Assembly (NCBI GenBank): GCA_003531585.1
Contig: DQFX01000009.1
Span: forward strand, 19,146 to 39,165
Direction of reading: 5' to 3'
Length of the DNA stretch: 20,020 nt
DNA from: Oscillospiraceae bacterium
GTDB taxonomy: Bacteria; Bacillota; Clostridia; Oscillospirales; Ruminococcaceae
In this document: piece by piece, positions 7,874 through 14,852 of the stretch
How positions within the stretch are numbered: position 1 is the stretch's first letter
Layout: the number at the start of each line of letters is the position of its first letter
The notes under the pieces: generated by a model
Databases searched by the model: none
Seen by the model: only the letters and a program-made list of their open reading frames with translations
Told to the model about the DNA's origin: nothing
Program-made: the position numbers and the translations under genes

Positions 7874-8677
7874 ATGAAAAGAATAAAGCTTACTGCGCTG
7901 CCGTGTATATGCGCTGATGTTTTTGACGGTACTGACATAATCAGACCAGGAGGAGAAGCGCTGAATTTTGCTGCCCATGCCTCTCGCTTTGATGAGATGG
8001 ATGTTACGCTGCTTGGAATTGTCGGAAAAGATAAATATGCGGAAGCGATAATGGATTCAATATCAAGGCTTGATATTGATAAAAGCCATATACGCACTGA
8101 TGAAAGGTATCAGACTGCCAATAATATGACATACCTTACAGCAGACGGCGACAGGTATTATAAAGATGATTCATGGAACGGAAAAATACTTGATGATATC
8201 ATTCTGAACGATGACGAAATCAGAATATTATCCGAATCCGATGTGGTCTTTGTTCACTTCTGGGCTTCGTGTTTTTCGCAGGTAGTTGAACTGAAGAAAA
8301 CGTCCGGATTTAAGCTTGCAGTGGATTTTGACGTCTACAGGGATTTTGCTGATATGGAACGGCTTGCACCGTATATGGATTTCTTTATGATAAGCGGCTC
8401 GGAGGAACTGCTGCCGAAGTTCAGAGAGTTATCGTGTAAGTATGATTGCCTGTTCAATATATCCCTTGCAGAACGAGGAAGCGTCACATACTTTAAAGGC
8501 CAGGAATTCAGAGTGCAGGCTGTAAAGGTCGATACCGTAATTGACACGACCGGGTGCGGCGACAGCTACCACGCCGGATTTGTATGCTCATATATGCTTG
8601 AAAATGATATTGAAAAGGCTATGAGGGTTGGTTCTGAGATCGCAGCAGAAACCCTGAAACATTACGGCGGCTTCTGA
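7874..8677 (+). CDS. PfkB-family sugar kinase (fructosamine/fructoselysine 6-kinase-like)
   Basis: A 267-residue cytosolic kinase that should phosphorylate a sugar or sugar derivative with ATP. The ribokinase signature 2 is DTTGCGDSYHAGFV (residues 224-237), with the anion hole TGCGD and catalytic base D230. The N-terminal sugar-binding motif is GGEALNFA (26-33). The C-terminus KHYGGF resembles the YHGAW end of E. coli FrlD, and the overall length and LGIVGKDKYAE motif also fit that branch, but the substrate cannot be fixed from sequence alone. The start ATG 7874 follows GAGGTTGTAGA; an upstream in-frame start at 7841 lies close to the -10 box and is rejected. It is a monocistronic unit with its own promoter and terminator, beside a decayed sugar-metabolism cluster. 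The TGC in place of the usual TGAGD alanine is a mild oddity. Confidence 0.9.
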   Translation: MKRIKLTALPCICADVFDGTDIIRPGGEALNFAAHASRFDEMDVTLLGIVGKDKYAEAIMDSISRLDIDKSHIRTDERYQTANNMTYLTADGDRYYKDDSWNGKILDDIILNDDEIRILSESDVVFVHFWASCFSQVVELKKTSGFKLAVDFDVYRDFADMERLAPYMDFFMISGSEELLPKFRELSCKYDCLFNISLAERGSVTYFKGQEFRVQAVKVDTVIDTTGCGDSYHAGFVCSYMLENDIEKAMRVGSEIAAETLKHYGGF

Positions 8678-8698
8678 TTATACCATGATATAATAAAC

Positions 8699-8738
8699 AG
8701 CACCGGAAGTGATTTTCGTTCACTTCCGGTGCTTTTAT
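8699..8738 (+). terminator. Intrinsic terminator of the PfkB gene
   Basis: AGCACCGGAAGTGA and TCACTTCCGGTGCT form a perfect 14-bp stem with a 7-nt loop, followed by TTTATTATT. It starts 21 nt after the stop codon. Confidence 0.95.
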
Positions 8739-8799
8739 TATTGAAACTTGAATTCAAATCTTACGGCATAACCTGCAAAGAACAGATGCCAGCAGAGCG

Positions 8800-9125
8800 C
8801 CATAGGGAACTCCTTTCAAATAAATACAGTGAAAGGCCTGTCTACTGCCCTTCACGGAACCGTACGTGCGGATTTCCCGCATACGGCTCTTCAAACAATC
8901 GTTTGACCCCCGGTCCCATATATTGGTCGTCAGATGAGGCTCGGCGACATAGTAATTCCACACTCTCAGATACTTTTCGTATCTGAATCTGCCTTTCTGG
9001 TCGCGTCTGTTCAACATCCGGTATGTCGAATATTTAAAATACTTCCATAAATTCTGTATACCGAACCGTGTAAATGCCAATAATGCCCACGGAAAGCGAA
9101 GTATTAGGACATGAAAAGAACACAC
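8800..9125 (-). mobile_element. 3' remnant of a group II intron with reverse transcriptase C-terminus
   Basis: The minus strand encodes the C-terminal end of a group II intron reverse transcriptase/maturase (TYRMLNRRDQKGRFRYEKYL, then VWNYYVAEPHLTTNIW). This is followed directly by intron domain V at 8857-8889 and probably domain VI. Only about 70 residues of the protein remain; the catalytic YADD domains and the intron 5' half are absent, so it is immobile. The right boundary lies near 9125 and the left one near 8800-8815, neither exactly defined. The stub shows past retroelement activity at this site, beside a terminator and two kinds of repeat. Confidence 0.8.
8857..8889 (-). ncRNA. Group II intron domain V
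   Basis: The reverse strand reads GAGCCGTA, TGCGG, GAAAT, CCGCA, CG, TACGGTTC in order. This is the canonical hairpin: an 8-bp lower helix, a two-base CG bulge, a 5-bp upper helix and a GAAA-type loop. The catalytic triad AGC is at positions 2-4. Downstream, CCTTTCA and TGAAAGG could form the domain VI stem. The core is well conserved although the rest of the intron is gone. Confidence 0.9.
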
Positions 9126-9200
9126 GGATTATGATTTACTTTGAGGACAGATTTGCAGCTTAACGTATATTGGGGACTCTGGTCTGTCGGTCAACCCCTC

Positions 9201-9234
9201 TGTCACTCCGTGACACCTCCCCCCACTGGGGGAG
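9201..9234. repeat. Tandem short palindromes (REP-like)
   Basis: TGTCAC TCC GTGACA (9201-9215) is followed directly by CTCCCCC CACT GGGGGAG (9217-9234). Two GC-rich hairpins in tandem, in intergenic DNA next to an intron remnant, look like a REP-type repeat of Clostridia genomes. Other genomic copies cannot be checked here. Confidence 0.65.
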
Positions 9235-9245
9235 ACAACCCAGAC

Positions 9246-9352
9246 CCCTGGAGTTTATCCGCTGGAAGATACCGGTGAAGTAGAAAAGCAGCGAATTAGC
9301 TACGTTGCTCTTCACCGTTTATCTTGCAGCTGCGTTGAGGCACTCTCCAGGG
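9246..9352. repeat. Nested four-helix inverted repeat, candidate structured RNA or foldback element
   Basis: Four inverted repeats are nested in order. P1 is CCCTGGAG (9246-9253) with CTCCAGGG (9345-9352). P2 is GCTGGAAGATA (9261-9271) with TATCTTGCAGC (9320-9330), one mismatch. P3 is CGGTGAAG (9273-9280) with CTTCACCG (9310-9317). P4 is AGCAGCG with CGTTGCT, including a G-T pair, around the loop AATTAGCTA. Together they would fold into one interrupted hairpin of about 107 nt. No coding frame explains it. I found no match to tmRNA, SRP RNA or RNase P; 6S-like RNA or a foldback transposon remnant stay possible. Confidence 0.6.
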
Positions 9353-9431
9353 CTACCCTGTTTCGCTGCATTTTTAGCTTTGGTACGTTTTTCGGGATTA
9401 TTCGCGTTTACACAGTTCTTTTTTCAGACCC

Positions 9432-9481
9432 CATCAGATAAACGCCAAACTCCGGCAGTTACGAACTGCCGGAGCATTTTT
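9432..9481. repeat. 50-bp dispersed repeat, copy 2, with perfect hairpin
   Basis: It matches 1232-1281 at 49 of 50 positions. Here the stem is perfect: CTCCGGCAGTT, loop ACG, AACTGCCGGAG, then CATTTTTATT. On the minus strand it lies 19 nt after the fbp stop codon, with TTTGGCGTTTATC after the stem, so it may end fbp transcription as well as any rightward transcript. The conserved flank CATCAGATAAACGCCAAA marks it as the same repeat family as copy 1. Confidence 0.85.
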
Positions 9482-9499
9482 ATTCTGATAAACGCTCAA

Positions 9500-11440
9500 T
9501 CAATTGACCCGTCTGCCGCTTTCTTTGATTTCGCCGGAACGGTATGCCCTCAGAAGCTCGCGAAGGTCGTTTATCTGCTCCAGAAGCTCCGCACCCTTGT
9601 CGGTGTCAGAAATATTTGCGCGGCGTTCCAGCCTTTCAACAAGATGTATCTCCGGAGTGTGCTCGCTTTCGCCGGCAACAAACGGCTTGTGCTCCGCCAG
9701 ATTCAGGCTGTGCGAATCGTATATCAGCGTGTATCCGGCAATTCCCGTAGCCTTCTGGTACGCCTTGGAAATCCCTCCGTCAATAACGAACAGCTTTCCG
9801 CCCGCCTTTACGGGTTTTTCTCCGTTCTTTATCTTCACGGGAACATGACCGTTGATTATATGACCTCTCTCCGGGTCAAGCCCGAACATTTCAAGTATCC
9901 AGCCGCAGACTTCCGCCTGCTCTGAAAAATGATAATAGGCGTTGTAGTTTTCCTTGTGCAGTTTCTTGTCATCAAGGAAATACCTCTCAAAGAACGCCAT
10001 CTTATCCTTGCCGTAAAGCGGTGAACGTGCTCCGCTCCACAGATACCACATGTAGTCGGCGGCGTAGTCTTTTTCCTCGCCAGGCTGCATGAAATACGCC
10101 TTGTTCGCGATTTCGTCAAGCTTATCAAGCAGAGCCTTGCCGGAATAATCCGTTCCCGCGATATTCACACTCTGGAGCTGCCCGTTTTCGTCAAGCGGAA
10201 TACAGCCATGAAACAGCAGATTTCCGTTTATCGTCTTGTACATCGAGCCCTTTGAATACAGGAACCGAATGTGGGAATTGAGCCGCTCGCTGTGCATAAA
10301 TGAATTCTCCAGCACAGACATAAGCTCATTTTCAGCGTCCGTCAGCGACAGCGGATCTTTACGGCAAACCGTCGGGAAGTTCTTGTCTAGCAGTTCGTAC
10401 TCATTGCCGTCTATCGTTACTGTTCCGCGGTCAAAATCGACCATTCGGAATATATCGCGCTTCCCCATGCCCCATTCCGGGTGGCGCTCGATAAGCTGAC
10501 CCTCAAGCTTCAACTGAATTATCGTTATCGCCTTGTGCATTTTGGCTACGAGCTTTGTGTCCACCGGGTCGTAGATGTTGTCATCCAGAGTCTGCGGCAT
10601 GAACAGAACGCAGTCGTCGTTCTTATAGTACTCCCCTGCAAACACCGCAAGCGCCCTGAGATTAAGCCCGTATCCGTCCTCAAGCACGTCGAAATTATTG
10701 TACCGCATGGAGATCCTGATAACATTCGCGATAAGCGCCCGGTTTCCTGAAGCCGCTCCCATCCAGGAGATGTCGTGATTTCCCCACTGGATATCAACAT
10801 CATGTATTTTCATCAGTTCGTCAAGGATCACGTCAGCTCTCGGACCCCTGTCGAAAATGTCACCTATCAGATGGAGCTTGTCGATGGCAAGCGACTGGAT
10901 AAGCTCGCAGAGGGATTTAATAAAGCGGTCTGCAATGCCGGTATCAAGAATAGTCGTGATTATCTCGTCGTAATAGTATTCCTTGACCACATCATCGGTG
11001 ACATTCAAAAGCTCGTCAAGGATGTACACCATGTCCTTCGGGATACGCTTGCGCACCCGGGAACGCGTATATTTAGCCGACACCGCCTCGCAGACTAAAA
11101 TCAGTCGATATATAGTCAGCCTGCGCCACTCGTCGGACAGTTCGCCCTTCATGCGGAGGTTTTTCAGCTGCTTGTCAGGATAGTAGATAAGATATGCCAG
11201 CGCTTCACGTTCGGCTCCGGAAACCGACTTCCCGAGGGTTATGTCGATCTTGTTCTTGATCATTCCCGAAGCGCTTTTCAGCATGTGCAGGAACGCTTCA
11301 TACTCGCCGTGGATATCACTGAAAAAATACTCCGTTCCCTTTGGAAGGCTGCGTATCGCAGAAAGATTCACGATCTCGCTCACTGCGCTGTCGATCGTCG
11401 GGAACTCCTTTGCCAGAAGCAGTAAATATTTTTTGTTCAT
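9500..11440 (-). CDS. fbp: Class III fructose-1,6-bisphosphatase
   Basis: A 646-residue gluconeogenic enzyme converting fructose 1,6-bisphosphate to fructose 6-phosphate; this class is typical of Firmicutes and usually about 640-670 residues. It has the calcineurin-type metallophosphatase motifs in order: SDIHGEYEAF (41-50, metal ligands D42 and H44), GDIFDRG (193-199) and GNHD (220-223). Later come FHGCIPLDENG, NGHVPVK and DGGISKAYQ, familiar in this class. The start ATG 11440 has GAGGG about 9 nt upstream on the reverse strand. A possible promoter (TTAACA upstream, poor -10) overlaps the end of the AT-rich gene and is not convincing. The 55-nt gap to the upstream same-strand gene leaves co-transcription possible. 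The repeat hairpin at 9432-9481 may be its terminator. Confidence 0.97.
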   Translation of the reverse strand: MNKKYLLLLAKEFPTIDSAVSEIVNLSAIRSLPKGTEYFFSDIHGEYEAFLHMLKSASGMIKNKIDITLGKSVSGAEREALAYLIYYPDKQLKNLRMKGELSDEWRRLTIYRLILVCEAVSAKYTRSRVRKRIPKDMVYILDELLNVTDDVVKEYYYDEIITTILDTGIADRFIKSLCELIQSLAIDKLHLIGDIFDRGPRADVILDELMKIHDVDIQWGNHDISWMGAASGNRALIANVIRISMRYNNFDVLEDGYGLNLRALAVFAGEYYKNDDCVLFMPQTLDDNIYDPVDTKLVAKMHKAITIIQLKLEGQLIERHPEWGMGKRDIFRMVDFDRGTVTIDGNEYELLDKNFPTVCRKDPLSLTDAENELMSVLENSFMHSERLNSHIRFLYSKGSMYKTINGNLLFHGCIPLDENGQLQSVNIAGTDYSGKALLDKLDEIANKAYFMQPGEEKDYAADYMWYLWSGARSPLYGKDKMAFFERYFLDDKKLHKENYNAYYHFSEQAEVCGWILEMFGLDPERGHIINGHVPVKIKNGEKPVKAGGKLFVIDGGISKAYQKATGIAGYTLIYDSHSLNLAEHKPFVAGESEHTPEIHLVERLERRANISDTDKGAELLEQINDLRELLRAYRSGEIKESGRRVN

Positions 11441-11495
11441 GTTGTTTTCCCTCGAACAATATCTTTAACTTATCTGCACGAAAAACAGGAATATG

Positions 11496-12020
11496 TTAAT
11501 CCACAATACAAAGAGTGCCATCGTCTTTCACTAAAAAGAAAGTAATGCCTGCATTTTTTATTTGTGGAAGTGATACCCATTTTTTAGCAAGCTCGTTACT
11601 TTTTTCCGTATAAGATATCGCGACCACTGGCTTTATTCTTTCACCAAACGCACTTCCAGTCATTAGTTGACCAATCGCTTCCCTCATTAAACTATATCCT
11701 TTTTCTTTCGAAAATTTCTTACTCTCAACAATAATGGTACTATCGTCTTTCGTTTCAATAACAACATCACCTATTCCGGATTTTGACGTTACTATAATGT
11801 GAGCATCATACCCTTCTATTGCGAATTCACCTTGCCATTTGTCACACTCTGTATCCAACTTTTTAAATCCATTTTTTAAATAGAAATCTTCAATTTCAAA
11901 GTGAATTGTATTTTTAGTTTTTACATGAGCTCCATCAATTGATACATGAACATTTTTATCAGTTAATTCGTTTTTTATAAAGTATAAAGCAATATATAAA
12001 CTTACCTCTGGTTCTGTCAT
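11496..12020 (-). CDS. Hypothetical protein with PD-(D/E)XK nuclease-like motif
   Basis: A 174-residue protein that is strikingly AT-rich compared with its neighbours. Residues 82-101 show a hydrophobic strand pair with GIGD (D85), then IIVESKK (E99, K101), followed by a helix with EAIGQL (Q118). The spacing D-x13-ExK, with a following glutamine, matches the core of the PD-(D/E)XK nuclease fold seen in restriction-like and Holliday-junction-type enzymes. A divergent non-nuclease member is equally possible. Start ATG 12020 follows AAGGAG 11 nt upstream; a strong promoter lies at 12091-12119. No methylase, toxin partner or phage gene is adjacent, so a restriction role is not shown. Low GC and isolation suggest transfer. 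Confidence 0.7.
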   Translation of the reverse strand: MTEPEVSLYIALYFIKNELTDKNVHVSIDGAHVKTKNTIHFEIEDFYLKNGFKKLDTECDKWQGEFAIEGYDAHIIVTSKSGIGDVVIETKDDSTIIVESKKFSKEKGYSLMREAIGQLMTGSAFGERIKPVVAISYTEKSNELAKKWVSLPQIKNAGITFFLVKDDGTLCIVD

Positions 12021-12090
12021 TCTTTAATATACTCCTTATTTACCAAACTGCTTGAAGAATTTCGATTTGTCAAGCCAATATATTATTTAT

Positions 12091-12119
12091 ATTATATCAC
12101 ACTCACTTGACTTTTTCAA
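12091..12119 (-). promoter_or_regulatory. Sigma-A promoter for the nuclease-like gene
   Basis: The reverse strand reads TTGAAA (12114-12119), a 17-nt spacer ending GTGTGA, and perfect TATAAT (12091-12096). It leaves a leader of roughly 65 nt before ATG 12020. Confidence 0.85.
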
Positions 12120-12212
12120 TCCCTGGGAGGAAATTAACAAAGGGAAAAAGCAGAATTACCGTAGGCTTACTCTATTTCTATATCCGAACCTCCTCTTGTA
12201 CAGCCTCCACAA

Positions 12213-12518
12213 TTAAAGTTCTATAGTGGCTGAATCGATCTGAAGCTCCGGCGAATGGAAAGGTATCACCCTGGCGAACCTGTTGCGCTTCATCAGTTCC
12301 GTGAATTCAGCAAAATTCTGATGCACCGGGTATCTGAGGAATTTCATTCTGCCGGAATTTATCAGCCTTTCGCTAACTGAGCCTGGCTCAGCTGTGCCGG
12401 TCATGATCGCAGCGCCGCCGCCAGCAAGAATGCTTTCCCACGAACATAAATGGTTTTCAAACTGCGGCAGATTTTCTCTTGACTTTTCTCCTGCCTTGTG
12501 ATAAAATCGGTATATACT
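12213..12518 (-). pseudogene. C-terminal gene fragment of uncertain family
   Basis: The frame is open from a TAA at 12519-12521 to a TAG at 12213 and reads like real protein throughout: ENLPQFENHLCSWESILAGG, AAIMTGTAEPGSVSERLI, then MKFLRYPVHQNFAEFTELMK and FARVIPFHSPEL. No ribosome site or credible start is present, so the N-terminus is missing. The MTGT, PVH and FHS pattern recalls C-terminal parts of metallo-beta-lactamase-fold RNA-processing proteins, but I hold that only loosely. The promoter of the divergent HD gene lies inside the fragment, so it has been reused as regulatory DNA. Confidence 0.5.
12479..12507 (+). promoter_or_regulatory. Sigma-A promoter for the HD/HD-GYP gene
   Basis: TTGACT (12479-12484), a 17-nt spacer ending TTGTGA, then TAAAAT (12502-12507), 36 nt before ATG 12544. 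The -10 region and its TGTGA extension are identical to those of the SNF2 promoter. Confidence 0.85.
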
Positions 12519-12543
12519 TTAATCAGCATAAGAGGATCATTGT

Positions 12544-13767
12544 ATGAAACTTGATGTTTTAGGTCTGCTTGGCGCATGCTCCTATGCGCTTGACTGCGTG
12601 GAAGCGGAACTCGTTCATGTTACCAGCCGCCATGCGAAGCGCGTGGCATATATGTGCGTATGCACCGCGGAAACACTTGGCGTGCATGGAAACGCACTGC
12701 AGGATCTCGCAGCATGCGCGCTCCTTCATGACAACGCCCTAACGCAATATATCCAGGAGGAATTCCACGGAAACGCCGAATCGCTGGATCTGCTGCCGGA
12801 GATCCCGCATCTGGGGCTTCACTGCTCCCAGGGCGAGGAGAATATCCGAAATCTGCCGTTCAGCACCGACGTCAGCGGAGTAATTCTATACCACCATGAA
12901 AACGCAGACGGAAGCGGTCCGTTCGGGAAAACTTGGGGGGAAATCCCGCTGGCTGCCCGGATAATACATCTGTGTGATTTACTGGATGCATTCTGCCGCG
13001 CCGATAAATTCACCCCGGAAGTCTGGAACAGAGCGGAAGCTTTTATTTCCCGGGTTCGCGGAAAAATCTTCGACGATGAGTGTGCCGAAGCATTCCTAAA
13101 GGCATTCCCAGCGGAGCATTTTATGTCTCTCGGAAACGACGACCTTGAATCGCGCCTGTGGAGCATAGTCCCGCGCGGAAAGCAGGAGCTAAGTTTCCCG
13201 CAGATCAAGGCGCTGGCTGATTTCTTCGCAAAAATAGTGGACTACAAATCGCCGTTCACCAGCACGCATTCGATCGGAGTTGCCTCCTGCGCTGAAAAGC
13301 TGTCCCGCTTCATGGGATTTGACGAGGAAACCGCGCAAAAAATGTACCTCGCTGGAGCGCTGCATGACATCGGTAAAGTCGCGGTGGGCAATGAAATACT
13401 CGAAAAACCCGGTCGCCTGACTGACGAGGAATTCGCAGAAATGAAGCATCACGCCGCATACACCTACTACATACTCTCGGAAATCGAGGATTTCGAAGAG
13501 CTGCGCGACTGGGCTGCATTCCATCACGAGCGGCTTGACGGCACAGGGTACCCATTCCGGAAAACCGCCTCGGAACTGAACACGCAGGAGCGTATGATGG
13601 CATGCGTAGACATTTATCAGGCTCTGACTGAGAGCCGCCCTTACAAGCCCGGAATGCCTCATGAAAAAGCCTGCGCTATTCTGCGTGAAATGGCGGGCAA
13701 AGGCTGGCTTGATGCCGGAATAACAGAACAGGTAGACGCTTGTTTCGGTACAAAAAATGCGGGGTAA
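12544..13767 (+). CDS. Tandem HD-domain protein with C-terminal HD-GYP phosphodiesterase domain
   Basis: A 407-residue cytosolic protein with two related HD halves. The second half is a full HD-GYP domain: H242 (THSIGVA), HDIGK (274-278), HH (302-303), HHERLDGTGYP (327-337) and D356, expected to bind two or three metals and hydrolyse cyclic di-GMP or a related cyclic dinucleotide. The first half keeps LLHDN (H62, D63) and YHHENADGSGPFG (116-128), with GPF replacing GYP. It may be a degenerate or regulatory copy. No sensor, transmembrane or response-regulator domain is fused. AGAGGATC precedes ATG 12544. It has its own promoter and its stop codon lies inside the terminator stem. Confidence 0.92.
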   Translation: MKLDVLGLLGACSYALDCVEAELVHVTSRHAKRVAYMCVCTAETLGVHGNALQDLAACALLHDNALTQYIQEEFHGNAESLDLLPEIPHLGLHCSQGEENIRNLPFSTDVSGVILYHHENADGSGPFGKTWGEIPLAARIIHLCDLLDAFCRADKFTPEVWNRAEAFISRVRGKIFDDECAEAFLKAFPAEHFMSLGNDDLESRLWSIVPRGKQELSFPQIKALADFFAKIVDYKSPFTSTHSIGVASCAEKLSRFMGFDEETAQKMYLAGALHDIGKVAVGNEILEKPGRLTDEEFAEMKHHAAYTYYILSEIEDFEELRDWAAFHHERLDGTGYPFRKTASELNTQERMMACVDIYQALTESRPYKPGMPHEKACAILREMAGKGWLDAGITEQVDACFGTKNAG

Positions 13768-13786
13768 TTTTACCCCGCATTTTATT
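13754..13786. terminator. Bidirectional intrinsic terminator overlapping the HD gene stop
   Basis: AAAATGCGGGGTAA and TTACCCCGCATTTT form a near-perfect stem, with A-runs on one side and T-runs on the other, so it can serve both the plus-strand HD gene and the convergent minus-strand C39-like gene (stop at 13805). The TAA of the HD gene is part of the stem. Confidence 0.92.
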
Positions 13787-13804
13787 TAAGCTTAATATAC
13801 GATT

Positions 13805-14179
13805 TTATTTCAGTGTTTTTAATGTTTCAGGAAATATCTCCCAATAGAACCTGCGAGCAGACGGCGGAAAATCGCCGAGTATTCCATGCTCAGGGTCGTA
13901 AAATACGCCGTCTGCGTAAAGCGACCAGTGCCAGCATCGAGGAGTTTCAAGGCTGAGGAGCGCGCACCTAGGGAGGTCGAAAACTGTTTGCGCCTGCTTT
14001 CGTTCCGGCGAAAAATTAATTCCGTGATCGGTCAGGACGCGCTTCATTTCGCGAAGGTCGGTTTCCCGGCTGTTCCCGAGGTATTCACAGATGTATTCGG
14101 CAGTAGTTCCAAGCAGCATTGCGAGGACTGCCTGACCACATTGAAGGTCAGTTGGTTCGTGGATATAATCAATATTCAT
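13805..14179 (-). CDS. Stand-alone C39-like cysteine peptidase domain protein
   Basis: A 124-residue protein whose N-terminus reads LQCGQAVLAMLLG, with the oxyanion-hole glutamine Q13 and nucleophile C14. Downstream is WHWSLYADGVFYDPEHG, placing H84 and D95 as the other catalytic residues. This order matches papain-like C39/C70-type peptidases. No signal peptide, transporter domain or double-glycine precursor gene is nearby, so a bacteriocin-processing role is not indicated and the substrate is unknown. Start ATG 14179 has AAGGTGA close upstream. No promoter is visible directly in front; the promoter at 14596-14624, reading through the PAS remnant, may drive it. It ends against the shared terminator. 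Confidence 0.7.
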   Translation of the reverse strand: MNIDYIHEPTDLQCGQAVLAMLLGTTAEYICEYLGNSRETDLREMKRVLTDHGINFSPERKQAQTVFDLPRCALLSLETPRCWHWSLYADGVFYDPEHGILGDFPPSARRFYWEIFPETLKTLK

Positions 14180-14225
14180 TTTTCACCTTATATGACGTTT
14201 GCCTGCCAGGAAACACAGAAATCCA

Positions 14226-14585
14226 TCAGTCAGTTATATCGTTCAGAAAAACGTAATAAACGTCTCCGCACTTATCCGTGTGCAAAAATCTGCCATAGTC
14301 GAGAACCTTTCGCTCAGTTCCGTCCCTGCATACTATCCTGTATTTTACACGGTTGATATCCCGTTCCCGTTTTATCTGTGTATAACACACCGCCTGCTTC
14401 TGTCAGCAAGCGAAATTTCTGATGTAACGATTCGGCGCACTCTACCCATTTTCCCTTTTCAAACCGTTTTTTAGAGGTTCACTTATTTAATTATCCTCTA
14501 CAACAAGAAGCGTCTTTTTCCCATCAATATTCTTCAAGAATGCTGATTCCGACCATTTATGAGCAAAAGATAATACTTCAAACAT
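14226..14585 (-). pseudogene. Degraded PAS-domain signalling protein
   Basis: Two separated pieces are visible. The first runs from ATG 14585 for 32 codons and ends KTLLVVEDN at TAA 14487. The second, 14226 to about 14372, reads RVKYRIVCRDGTERKVLDYG then GDVYYVFLNDITD. That is the typical end of a PAS domain with its PAC motif (YRIxxxDGxxxWV...GxxxYVFxxDIT). The stretch between contains stops in all frames joined by frame changes. Such PAS segments usually belong to diguanylate cyclases or kinases, but no GGDEF, EAL or kinase piece remains. The upstream promoter is intact although the gene is dead. Confidence 0.6.
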
Positions 14586-14595
14586 CTTTCAGTTA

Positions 14596-14624
14596 ATTAT
14601 ACCACACGAGATAGATTTTTTCAA
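14596..14624 (-). promoter_or_regulatory. Sigma-A promoter upstream of the PAS remnant
   Basis: The reverse strand reads TTGAAA (14619-14624), 17 nt ending GTGTGG, then TATAAT (14596-14601), an extended -10. The first ATG (14585) is only about 10 nt past the -10, so its transcript would be almost leaderless. It points at the PAS remnant and the C39-like gene 46 nt beyond it. Confidence 0.8.
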
Positions 14625-14771
14625 TCATTATTTTATACAAATATATTATTGCGAACAAAAAGCGCAACAATAATAGATAACACAGACCATGAAATAAAGC
14701 GTTGACCCGTTTTGAGCATGTACGCATTGATTTTCTGCAATATAAATCTCTTCTCTGTACTAACACATTAA
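14625..14771. other. AT-rich spacer without recognisable gene
   Basis: About 150 AT-rich bases between the PAS-remnant promoter and the rtcB terminator. TTGCG and CGCAA around 14651-14669 could form a short hairpin. Nothing else was recognised. Confidence 0.5.
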
Positions 14772-14817
14772 TAAAAAGGCGGCTTAATTATCTCATATCC
14801 TGAGAATTATAAGCCGC
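14772..14817 (-). terminator. Intrinsic terminator of rtcB
   Basis: On the reverse strand GCGGCTT pairs with AAGCCGC, with AATT/AATT continuing the stem after a small bulge, then CCTTTTTATT. It lies 36 nt after the rtcB stop. The other strand also has T-rich sequence, so it may work both ways. Confidence 0.9.
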
Positions 14818-14852
14818 ATTTATTTTGATGTGTGAATCAAAAATCTGCTTAT

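Noticed and set aside
9246..9352. Small SRP RNA, tmRNA or RNase P RNA
   Set aside because: The GGAAG-type apical signature of SRP RNA, the tRNA-like end of tmRNA and RNase P core motifs were not found on either strand.
9305..9925. A 206-codon plus-strand frame
   Set aside because: It starts in the structured repeat, crosses the 50-bp repeat and then runs antisense through fbp. No ribosome site.
11496..12020. Complete restriction-modification system
   Set aside because: Only a possible nuclease-like gene is present; no methyltransferase or specificity gene lies on either side.
14199..14474. Plus-strand 91-codon frame
   Set aside because: It is antisense to the PAS remnant, and its minus-strand reading explains the sequence better (YRIVCRDGTERKVLDYG).
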